Source: Paludibacteraceae bacterium (lineage in GTDB: Bacteria; Bacteroidota; Bacteroidia; Bacteroidales; Paludibacteraceae). Taken from it: a DNA stretch of 51,916 nt. A program made the translations under genes and the position numbers. Shown piece by piece: positions 44,503-51,916 of the stretch. Position 1 is the first letter of the stretch. Each line of letters opens with the position of its first letter. The stretch is from positions 1-51,916 of the forward strand of contig JAKSNQ010000004.1 of NCBI GenBank assembly GCA_024399615.1, in the 5' to 3' direction. The notes under the pieces are model-generated. The model made no database searches. It was not told the DNA's origin and saw nothing but the letters and a program-made list of their open reading frames with translations.

Positions 44503-47500
44503 TTATCGAGCGCTGGCCAGAGCAGGATAATACGTCTCGACCAGTTCGTCCATATGGTATCGCTCCGCATATTGCAGCACATAGTTGAGCACAGCTGCCT
44601 GATGTTGGATGGTACTCTCGACCGACTTGCGTTGCTCGCGGTCGGCCTGATTGAACCATGCCAGATAATCAGATGTGTTTTCACAGATGATACTAAACAT
44701 ATGCTCGGCTTTCTCGCGCTCGCCACATTGCATGTAGAGCACGCCCATCGTTGCGGAAGTGTAGTCGTAAGGCACGTTGTACGCTGGTAGCACCTCCTCG
44801 GCATAATCCAACACCTCTACACAGCGAGCACGATCACCTGCGTTATAGAGCGCTTCGGCCAGCTGCATGAACATCATACGATGAGTGCGGCACATACGCA
44901 TCAGGTTCTCGTCAATCCATATGCCCTCTTTATTGAGGTTTCCGTAGCGGAACTGATGCATCATATTGTCGTACATCTTCTCAATATTGACACGTGGCTG
45001 TCCATCAGGTGAAGCTACCGGAGTAATCTGATAAGCGAGACCTGTCATCTCAAAGTATGGCTCCAGCCCCTGGTAGTAGTCATTGCCAACCGATACGCAG
45101 AAGTACATAGGACGCTTCCACTGGTTGGTCGAAAGCATCTCGAGTACCATCATCTCCGACTTGGTCAAACGACGACCCACCTGGATGTCCAGACGATCGG
45201 CCAATTGCTCTGGCTGATAGCGGCCGGCAAAAGAGGACTCCGAACCGAGTGCCTTGTCGGCATCGATAGGGATATACAGTTTGTCGGTAGGCAGATAATT
45301 CTCGCCGTTGTTCTTGGTCTTCAGGTCGTTGGAGCGAACGAATCGGAAGGCACTCTCTACGTCCATTTCAGGTAGGCGTTTCTGAACCCATACCACCTCG
45401 TTCGTACCCGTGAGATAATCTTTTTTATCCCATGAGATAGGGCAGGCCTCGGCATCATAATACGGACGACGAAGCTGGTCGATATACCAGTCGGTCTGCA
45501 GGTAACTGAGGTTACATACGCGCAAGTCGGTACCTACCTCCTCTACCTCCTGATTGTACCACAATGGGAAGGTATCATTATCGCCATTTGAGAAAATAAT
45601 GGCATTATTCTCACATGACTTGAGATAGTTGGCTCCAAAGTCGCGGCACGAGTAGCGGTCGCTACGATCATGATCGTCCCAGTTCTGCTGAGCCATCAGG
45701 GCCGGTACACCCAGACAGACGATGCAAACGGCAACACCTATAGCCGACTTCGCTGCCTGACTGTTCTTGACCATTCCGCTCAGCCAATCGACCAGAGCCA
45801 TCACGCCCAAACCAATCCAGATACAATAGGCATAGAACGAGCCTGCGTACGCGTAGTCGCGCTCACGTGGTTGATAAGGTGTCTGATTCAGGTACAGAAC
45901 GATAGCCAAACCTGTCAGGAAGAAAAGCAGGAACGTGAGGGTGAAGTTCATTGTGCCCTCTTTCTTGCGTGACAACTGATAAAAGATGCCTATCAAGCCC
46001 AGCACAAGTGGCAGCATGTAATACTCGTTGTGACCCTTGTTTTCACGCAGTTCGCGAGGCAGAGCACTCTGGTCGCCCAATCGCGCATTATCAATGAACG
46101 GGATACCACATACCCAGTTGCCTTTCATCACGTCACCATAGCCCTGCAGCTCGTTCTGACGACCGGCGAAGTTCCACATGAAGTAGCGCCAATACATCCA
46201 GTGTACCTGATAGGAGAAGAAGAACTTCAGGTTCTCGCCAAACGTAGGACACACGTCCGATTTTTGTTGTCCGCAGTAGTCATACTTAACCTTGCGTCCC
46301 TTCACGTCGCCCCAACTCTTGTAGGCGCCAATATGACGTTGATCTGGCGAATACATACGTGGGAAAAGCATGCAGAACTGATCCATATACACATAGCTGG
46401 ACTTGTAGCCCGTGATGATATAGCGGTCCTTACCGGTGGTCTCACTCTCCGGATCGGGAGCGTACTGCGCATGACCTTTTTTCTCCACAGGGATACACAT
46501 ATTGCCCTTCACCTCCAGTTTGACAGGAGCGTTATACACCTGGCCGTAGAAGAGAGGACGATCGCCATACTGCTCGCGATTGAGGTAGTACTTGAGCGAG
46601 AAGACATTATCAGGCGAGTTCTGATCCATTGGAGTATCAGCATTCGACCGAATAACCAAAGCGGCATAGCTGGAGTAGCCAACCACGATGACGGCTATCA
46701 TCACAGCTGCCGTATTCAGGATACGCGCCGGAATCAGGCCCTTTTTCCAAACGAAGAAAGCCACCAAAGCGGCAGTAAGTACGATACCGGCAAAGGCACT
46801 TTCGAAAAGGAATGGTGCACCAGAGAGGCAGAACGCCAACGCAAACGAAGCATACATTCTCACCTCCGAATGCTCCACGTTTGTCTCGTAGATTGCCCAT
46901 ACCAAAGCAGCAGCCAGCATGACCAGATAGACCGCCAGACCGGTATTGAACGAACAGCCGAGCACGTTGACAAACAGCAACTCGAACCATCCGGCCAACG
47001 TTGGGATACCGGGGATCATTCCGTAGAGAATGAGCAACAAAATGGCGCAGGAGGCCAGGAAAGCGGTCATTGCTCCACCCCACGAGAACTTGTAACGGCG
47101 GAAATAGTACACCAGCACAATGGCTGGGATGGTTAGCAGGTTCAGCAGGTGGACGCCGATTGAGAGGCCCATCATGTAGGCAATAAAGATCAGCCAGCGG
47201 TCTGAACCCTCCTCGTCTGCATGTTCGTCCCATTTAAGAATAGCCCAGAACACAACTGCCGTAAACAGCGACGACGAAGCATATACCTCGCCTTCTACGG
47301 CTGAGAACCAGAAGGTATCAGAGAAGGTGTAGGCCAAAGCGCCCACTACGCCTGCTCCCAGCACACCAATCTGCTGTACCAGACTGAGGTTCGACGCATT
47401 TGCATCCTCACCATCCAGCCGATCGGCCTTACCCAACGCCAGCTTCTTGCCCAACGCAGTTATAGTCCAAAACAGGAACAGAATCGTAAATGCAGATGCT

Positions 47501-47754
47501 ATGCCGGAAAGGGCATTTACGCACATTGCCACATGCTGTACATCACTTGCAAACAGCGAAGCGAAGTGGCCCATCAACATAAAAAACGGAGCTCCGGGGG
47601 GGTGGCCCACGTCGAGCTTCCAAGCAGAGGAAATGAACTCACCGCAGTCCCAGAAAGATGCCGTGGGTTCCAGGGTCAGCAGGTACGTTGCGGCTGCTAT
47701 TGCAAACACAGCCCAACCCAGCACCTGGTCCCATAGTTTGAAATTACTCTTCAT
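44503..47754 (-). CDS. DUF2723 GT-C-type membrane protein (TMEM260-like)
   Basis: Large polytopic membrane protein of the DUF2723 family, related to the eukaryotic TMEM260 protein O-mannosyltransferase. The N-terminal signature has TYLLTLEPTASFWDCGEFI and KLDVGHPPGAPFFML, with the acidic residues expected in a GT-C active-site loop. About a dozen membrane helices reach to about residue 700. A soluble C-terminal part follows, with a helical TPR-like region near the end. The start at 47754 (MKSNFKLWDQ) is preferred over the longer frame from 47829. At 1083 residues it is typical of Bacteroidota members. It may glycosylate exported proteins; that is inference from the family. Confidence 0.87.
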   Translation of the reverse strand: MKSNFKLWDQVLGWAVFAIAAATYLLTLEPTASFWDCGEFISSAWKLDVGHPPGAPFFMLMGHFASLFASDVQHVAMCVNALSGIASAFTILFLFWTITALGKKLALGKADRLDGEDANASNLSLVQQIGVLGAGVVGALAYTFSDTFWFSAVEGEVYASSSLFTAVVFWAILKWDEHADEEGSDRWLIFIAYMMGLSIGVHLLNLLTIPAIVLVYYFRRYKFSWGGAMTAFLASCAILLLILYGMIPGIPTLAGWFELLFVNVLGCSFNTGLAVYLVMLAAALVWAIYETNVEHSEVRMYASFALAFCLSGAPFLFESAFAGIVLTAALVAFFVWKKGLIPARILNTAAVMIAVIVVGYSSYAALVIRSNADTPMDQNSPDNVFSLKYYLNREQYGDRPLFYGQVYNAPVKLEVKGNMCIPVEKKGHAQYAPDPESETTGKDRYIITGYKSSYVYMDQFCMLFPRMYSPDQRHIGAYKSWGDVKGRKVKYDYCGQQKSDVCPTFGENLKFFFSYQVHWMYWRYFMWNFAGRQNELQGYGDVMKGNWVCGIPFIDNARLGDQSALPRELRENKGHNEYYMLPLVLGLIGIFYQLSRKKEGTMNFTLTFLLFFLTGLAIVLYLNQTPYQPRERDYAYAGSFYAYCIWIGLGVMALVDWLSGMVKNSQAAKSAIGVAVCIVCLGVPALMAQQNWDDHDRSDRYSCRDFGANYLKSCENNAIIFSNGDNDTFPLWYNQEVEEVGTDLRVCNLSYLQTDWYIDQLRRPYYDAEACPISWDKKDYLTGTNEVVWVQKRLPEMDVESAFRFVRSNDLKTKNNGENYLPTDKLYIPIDADKALGSESSFAGRYQPEQLADRLDIQVGRRLTKSEMMVLEMLSTNQWKRPMYFCVSVGNDYYQGLEPYFEMTGLAYQITPVASPDGQPRVNIEKMYDNMMHQFRYGNLNKEGIWIDENLMRMCRTHRMMFMQLAEALYNAGDRARCVEVLDYAEEVLPAYNVPYDYTSATMGVLYMQCGEREKAEHMFSIICENTSDYLAWFNQADREQRKSVESTIQHQAAVLNYVLQYAERYHMDELVETYYPALASAR

Positions 47755-47845
47755 TGTGTATAGTATTTTTGTTTTTACATGCCAAAACACACCTGTCTTC
47801 CGAGCAAAAAAGCACGTACACAGGTGCACAAGTATAAAAAGCGTG

Positions 47846-47877
47846 CAAAATTACTACTTTTTTCTCTATAATGCAAA
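47846..47877 (-). promoter_or_regulatory. Bacteroidota-type promoter for the DUF2723 gene
   Basis: On the minus strand, TAATTTTG at 47853-47846 and TTTG at 47877-47874, spaced by 20 bases. Confidence 0.72.
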
Positions 47878-47914
47878 TTTTTGCATATCTTTTATCATTT
47901 TTTCTCGCAAATAG

Positions 47915-47945
47915 TTGCGTAATTCAATTATTTGTAGTAATTTTG
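47915..47945 (+). promoter_or_regulatory. Bacteroidota-type promoter for tRNA-Ser
   Basis: TTG at 47915-47917 and TAATTTTG at 47938-47945, spaced by 20 bases. The tRNA begins about 90 bases after the predicted start, so a 5' leader is removed by RNase P. Confidence 0.6.
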
Positions 47946-48042
47946 CATCGCATTCTCGCCATTGCATGCCTTCGGACGATGGGTCATGAACGAAATGGGC
48001 ATACTCAATTGGACAATCGGTCGAGACATGCCAAATAATGAA

Positions 48043-48132
48043 GGAGAGATGGCTGAGTGGTCGAAAGCACCGCACTCGAAATGCGGCATACGGGTAACCG
48101 TATCGGGGGTTCGAATCCCCCTTTCTCCGCCA
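48043..48132 (+). tRNA. tRNA-Ser, anticodon CGA
   Basis: Acceptor stem GGAGAGA with TTTCTCC, discriminator G and encoded CCA. The anticodon stem CCGCA/TGCGG encloses the loop CTCGAAA, giving anticodon CGA (reads UCG). The long variable arm is typical of tRNA-Ser, and the T arm contains GGTTCGAATCC. Confidence 0.96.
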
Positions 48133-48189
48133 AGTTGAAAATCAATATTTATAGGAATTTCAGCGAAACAGGAAAATCAAAACATAATC

Positions 48190-48233
48190 GAAACAAAATC
48201 TTTTTCGATAAAGTTTTGGTTTTCTTATTTTTT
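48190..48233 (+). terminator. Possible terminator after tRNA-Ser
   Basis: An A-rich then T-rich imperfect stem (around GAAAC...GTTTTC) is followed by a T-rich run. It is mostly A-T pairs, so it is a weak call. Confidence 0.3.
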
Positions 48234-48341
48234 AGGGTGTGTTGGCATCATGCTACTGCTGCATGGCAAATAACACGTTGCCGCAGGTTGGGAGAGATTA
48301 CACGATAAATACTACTCAACTAAGTTATAAAAACATTCAAA

Positions 48342-49445
48342 ATGAAAAAAACAATGATTTTGGCCGTAATGGCCATCGTTATGATGGGTTTGTTCTCTTG
48401 CCAAAAAGATGATCCAAAACCCGAGAAAGGTGAAGTGGTCACTTCGTTCGACGACTTGGCATGGTTTATGACGGCATGCTGCGAATGGGATTCGCTGGAT
48501 AATTATGTCGGCATCCGCATTGGAGCACCTACTGTGGGTTGCTTCGGTCCGGGCATGGACACCTATCTGCAGGCCAAGAATATGGACGAGGCTGAAGAGA
48601 AAGTACTCGACCTGCTTCCTCCAGGCAAAAAGTTTGAGAACGGCAAGATCTCACTTCTGAATATGGAAGGCCGCGTGCAAGGTACGTTGGAGATGATGCA
48701 GACCGAAGGGGACAACGAATACGGATACGAAGCGAATGTATTTGCCGTCTTACAAGTCAACGACCATACCGGAAAATGCCCATTGCAATCAATCCGCTTC
48801 ATGAAAGAAGGTATGTATCAGATAGTCGCATCGCCTTATGTTCCTGGTGATGTAGTCCTGATTTCATGGCATGGAAAACAGGAAGTACCTGTCTATCCGG
48901 GCTATACGCCTCCTTGCCGCGAGACGCGAGAGGTGGTCGACACACTCTTCTACGAACGCGAAAGCACTTATCGCCATTGGGAATCACACGTCTTTGTAGA
49001 TGGCACTTGGATCGAGACCGACCCCAACAAAGGACCTTTGTTCTGGGTTTGCATCAAGCCTGCTACAGATACCGAGCGCGGCATCCTCATGCATATCATG
49101 CCGAAAGATGAAGCTGAGGAGAGCAACAATGGTTATGCCACCGTACCTATGGCTAAGCGCATCGGAGCTGTCTATCGCACCAATCGTTCGCTCTATACCC
49201 AATATATCATCCAGGTATCGAGTCTGGGAACGCGCAAGTTGGGCGACGGAAGCGTCGTGCTCGACCGCGAAGAGGTGTGGACCAGCCAATACAACCACGG
49301 CATTTTCTTCCCAGACTTCTTCTCTTACCATCTCGACAACGACAACGTAGAGAAGTATGCATGGACTCACCCAGACTTGTGCAAGCTGCGTGCGTACGAA
49401 TTTGACATAAATGGTAATCTCTATCCTGACATGCGTAATAAATAA
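48342..49445 (+). CDS. Lipoprotein of unknown function
   Basis: 367 residues. The signal MKKTMILAVMAIVMMG leads to a lipobox LFSC, followed at once by QKDDPKPE. The acidic and Lys residues right after the cysteine match the export signal that sends Bacteroidota lipoproteins to the cell surface. The remainder is beta-rich with Trp and aromatic residues, including seven further cysteines. I do not recognise a family. The next lipoprotein gene starts after a single base, so the two are translationally coupled and probably act together. No clear promoter box was found in the 209-base gap after the tRNA. Confidence 0.8.
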   Translation: MKKTMILAVMAIVMMGLFSCQKDDPKPEKGEVVTSFDDLAWFMTACCEWDSLDNYVGIRIGAPTVGCFGPGMDTYLQAKNMDEAEEKVLDLLPPGKKFENGKISLLNMEGRVQGTLEMMQTEGDNEYGYEANVFAVLQVNDHTGKCPLQSIRFMKEGMYQIVASPYVPGDVVLISWHGKQEVPVYPGYTPPCRETREVVDTLFYERESTYRHWESHVFVDGTWIETDPNKGPLFWVCIKPATDTERGILMHIMPKDEAEESNNGYATVPMAKRIGAVYRTNRSLYTQYIIQVSSLGTRKLGDGSVVLDREEVWTSQYNHGIFFPDFFSYHLDNDNVEKYAWTHPDLCKLRAYEFDINGNLYPDMRNK

Positions 49446-49446
49446 T

Positions 49447-51426
49447 ATGAAGAATACTTATTTCTATTTGGCAGCAGCGGCATTGGTGGGCGTATTGACA
49501 ACGGCATGTCGCGAAAAAGATGAACCGGAGAAAGAACATTTCGGCACGGCCGGCGAACTTACATCGCCACTACCCATCATGAATGATTGGGAGAACGCTA
49601 CCAAGGTTACCTATGCGCAGGGCAATACTATGCGCGAGGTGTTTGTACCATGGAGCGATCAGTTGGCCGAGAGTTCGCATATTCCTGCGAATATTACCGA
49701 GGACATGACCAGCGAGAACGGATGGGAGTTGCAGTTCAGTGGCTTTGACAACGATCAGGCCAAGGACCTTCCCTATTTCGTGTTCTACAATCGTTTGACC
49801 GGTATCATGCGCGTGATGTATTTCGTTTCGCCCGAACTCCAATTGACGGCAGCCAACGACGTGATGTTCACTATCGGAGCGGCAGCCGACGTGAATGCAA
49901 AGCATGCCGCGGCACACATGATGACATATGCTGTGCCCAATAAACAAGTAGAAGAGGCGATGCCATCCTATCTGATTGGAGGCGAGAAAATGACTTCGTT
50001 CAGCACCTATATCTCACCCTACGACGTGAAACCCAATCGCGAAGAACCTATCACCCTGGAGAACGGATGGTGGGCCTACGACGTGGATATGAGTGCCTAT
50101 AACCCGGGAACGAACAATCGTTTCTTCCCCAGCATCACCCTCTCATCGCGCGGGAAAGTCACTCATTCACTTGACGTATATGGGGCTATTTCGGCCAACT
50201 TGGTGGGAGACCTTTCGCGTACCGAGCATATCGAGGCTTATTCGGCCAGCGGAGGCGGCATCAGCGACTACTTCAGCTATGGCAAAAAGTTCTACGACGA
50301 CTATCTCTCCAATATTATTGCGGCTGTCAAGAACCCTAAGGATGTGATGAAGTTCGTCAACCTGATTCAGAATGCCGTTCGTGATGTCAACGCAGCCAGC
50401 AAGGGCGAGATTGTGGAGGCTCCGGGCTACGATCAGAAGATCCTGATTGGCGACATCAACACCACCATCACGGGTGATATCCGTCTCAGCGGATTGCTGT
50501 CCGGCAATGCCGCTACCGGAATAGCCACCCTGCAGATGACGTCCCGCAACAGCAATCCGGACGGCCACTTGGGTGAAGGAATCTGGGGCCTGGAGGAGGC
50601 GCCGGTGGTCTATGTGGTAAAGGATGCTTTGCTATGGAGCGGACCGGTGAACATGACCCGCACTCAGGCCGGCACCTACAATTGCGCTTCACTCGAGCAG
50701 GCTATGCCATACCTGATGACTTATCTCGACCCGTCGTCCATCGTGCTCAATCTCAATCCTGAGTTGGGAGCTAAGGCCGAGGATATCACGCTTAGCGCAT
50801 ACACATGCGTATATCCTTACGAGAAATTGGGGCATACGCGAGCTTTCGGACAGACGTTCGGTCAGAATATTGAATCCGATTTAGTGGTTACGAAAAACAG
50901 CTCCTATAAGACGCGTTTCCCCAAGGAGGGCGAGATGAAAGCGTATATGGTCAGCCCTGAGGACTTGCAATTGATGGGAGGTCAGGAGACCGGTTCCACT
51001 TATCAGTATGATATTGTTTCTGCCAACGACACCCTCAAGGGGGCTTCCATCAGTTACTTTGGTTGCTCGGGAGATGCTACGCTCAAGAACGTAATCATGG
51101 ATCCTATGGTTTCGCTTCCTTACAAGAAAATGGACGAGACTGGAGCTTCTTATATCGTGACAGATCCTGTGTTGCCTGATTTTGTGGTTGTGGTTACGGT
51201 ATCCTTTGTCGCAGATGGTCATACGTTTATCTTCTCCAAGCGGTTCCTTCCGGACGTGAAGCAAATTACCATGGCCGACTTGCAGAAGAACCGCAACAAA
51301 TTGGAGCAACTCAGCGAGGGTACGGCCAAGGGCGCAACGAATATTGCAGGCAAGACCTACGACTATGCACATAGTGCCAATGCCGTTAAGCGCGTTCTGC
51401 AGTTCCTCCGTCTCATCGGCCAATAA
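49447..51426 (+). CDS. Second lipoprotein of unknown function
   Basis: 659 residues from the ATG at 49447, chosen over the longer frame from 49411 because it gives a proper lipoprotein signal: MKNTYFYLAAAALVG with lipobox TTAC, then REKDEPEKE, a surface-export type sequence. The body is rich in beta strands, with no repeat or motif I can name. It is coupled to the preceding lipoprotein and followed by a terminator. A partner complex on the cell surface is plausible, but its ligand is unknown. Confidence 0.8.
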   Translation: MKNTYFYLAAAALVGVLTTACREKDEPEKEHFGTAGELTSPLPIMNDWENATKVTYAQGNTMREVFVPWSDQLAESSHIPANITEDMTSENGWELQFSGFDNDQAKDLPYFVFYNRLTGIMRVMYFVSPELQLTAANDVMFTIGAAADVNAKHAAAHMMTYAVPNKQVEEAMPSYLIGGEKMTSFSTYISPYDVKPNREEPITLENGWWAYDVDMSAYNPGTNNRFFPSITLSSRGKVTHSLDVYGAISANLVGDLSRTEHIEAYSASGGGISDYFSYGKKFYDDYLSNIIAAVKNPKDVMKFVNLIQNAVRDVNAASKGEIVEAPGYDQKILIGDINTTITGDIRLSGLLSGNAATGIATLQMTSRNSNPDGHLGEGIWGLEEAPVVYVVKDALLWSGPVNMTRTQAGTYNCASLEQAMPYLMTYLDPSSIVLNLNPELGAKAEDITLSAYTCVYPYEKLGHTRAFGQTFGQNIESDLVVTKNSSYKTRFPKEGEMKAYMVSPEDLQLMGGQETGSTYQYDIVSANDTLKGASISYFGCSGDATLKNVIMDPMVSLPYKKMDETGASYIVTDPVLPDFVVVVTVSFVADGHTFIFSKRFLPDVKQITMADLQKNRNKLEQLSEGTAKGATNIAGKTYDYAHSANAVKRVLQFLRLIGQ

Positions 51427-51481
51427 GGCTCCATCGAAGATACAACCTTCACAATACACAATTACGACAACGATGTTGAAT

Positions 51482-51514
51482 AAAGGCCGCTTTCTGCAAA
51501 GATAAGCGGCCTTT
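51482..51514 (+). terminator. Rho-independent terminator after the lipoprotein pair
   Basis: An 11-base-pair stem, AAAGGCCGCTT (51482-51492) with AAGCGGCCTTT (51504-51514), with an 11-base loop. The T-run is short. Confidence 0.7.
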
Positions 51515-51643
51515 GCTATGCCATAGGATCCCTACTGTTCATAGTGCATTACCGTCTGCCGAAAGGCCTTTTCGTAATGCGTTTGCCATTCGCCCGTTGG
51601 GCGTTGATTAGGGCGTTAATTGTTAATTAGGGCTTTGCCCGTT

Positions 51644-51711
51644 AATAGTCAAATTGTCAATAGTCAAATTGTCAAATTACCCGTGGGTCCCCCGTGGGTC
51701 TCCCGTGGGTC
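51644..51711. repeat. Two short tandem repeat blocks
   Basis: A 15-base unit, AATAGTCAAATTGTC, occurs twice in tandem (51644-51658, 51659-51673). Next to it an 11-base-period unit with core CCCGTGGGTC occurs three times (51680-51689, 51691-51700, 51702-51711). The surrounding 51515-51916 shows no convincing gene. Confidence 0.8.
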
Positions 51712-51916
51712 GGCCGACAGGGGATGTTTTCCCTTGGCCAAGGGGGCGGACTATGATATGTCAGCTACTCTTTCATTTTTCCGATGGACATCGTATGCCC
51801 TGATTGAGTCGTGCGTTGGCCACTGCTTGACGGCGCTTGAACAAGTTGCGACGAGCGATTTCATCGGAAGTGATTGGTGGGTGATGGATGTTGGGTTCGT
51901 GACATAGGGTTTATGG

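Noticed and set aside
51620..51907. Open frame of 95 codons at the right edge
   Set aside because: Runs through the tandem repeats, has no recognisable domain and no promoter; composition looks non-coding.
1..51916. CRISPR arrays, insertion sequences or prophage genes
   Set aside because: No regularly spaced repeats, transposase, integrase or phage structural genes were seen on either strand.

Overview
This window looks like a chromosomal segment of a Bacteroidales bacterium (phylum Bacteroidota). I cannot fix the genus. Four things support this. There are many Bacteroidota-type promoters: a -7 box of the form TAnnTTTG with a TTG or TTTG box 19-20 bases upstream. Shine-Dalgarno sequences are not conspicuous. 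Lipoproteins have charged residues right after the lipobox cysteine. The gene families are typical: DUF4199, DUF2723, PCMD, secreted SusA-like GH13 enzymes, a TonB plug protein and a ppdK-type pyruvate phosphate dikinase. I see no insertion sequence, prophage, integrase or CRISPR array.

Left part (1-11.2 kb): an sbcD-sbcC DNA-end repair operon, then ppdK with a structured leader and a strong terminator. On the minus strand follow an Old Yellow Enzyme-type oxidoreductase and an odd reading frame that joins a cytosolic short-chain dehydrogenase to a secreted PCMD-domain protein. Divergent from these is rnpB, the RNase P RNA.

Middle-left (11.2-26.1 kb): a YihY membrane protein, a secreted GH13 alpha-glucan hydrolase, an L-fucose-isomerase-like protein and a GH43-like lipoprotein or secreted enzyme run rightwards to a terminator. 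Next come a highly expressed-looking OmpA protein and an AI-2E family transporter. A minus-strand group then encodes a second GH13 enzyme, an acetyl-xylan-esterase-like hydrolase, a TonB plug protein without a barrel, and a dicarboxylate symporter with an unusual soluble N-terminal domain. This is carbohydrate-related but is not a complete polysaccharide utilisation locus, because there is no SusC/SusD pair.

Middle-right (26.1-38.5 kb, all minus strand): rdgB, hypB, a 955-residue iron-sulfur flavoprotein and hypA form a tight cluster. A Tat-type dipeptide epimerase, an ABC-F ATPase, a WYL-domain regulator that ends in a sliding-clamp-binding motif, a TPR protein, a GT2 glycosyltransferase and a DUF4199 protein lie upstream in the same direction.

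Right part (38.5-51.9 kb): a Crp/Fnr regulator, the conserved rimP-nusA-infB translation/transcription operon (minus strand), a large DUF2723 GT-C-type membrane protein, tRNA-Ser(CGA), and a pair of lipoproteins of unknown function. The last 400 bases hold short tandem repeats and no convincing gene.

The most unusual items are the SDR-PCMD in-frame fusion with a buried signal peptide, the WYL regulator with a C-terminal QLSLF clamp motif on a Lys/Ala/Pro-rich tether, the hypB-flavoprotein-hypA cluster without hydrogenase genes, and the symporter with an N-terminal ATPase-like extension. All functional statements come from reading the sequence; no database search was run.
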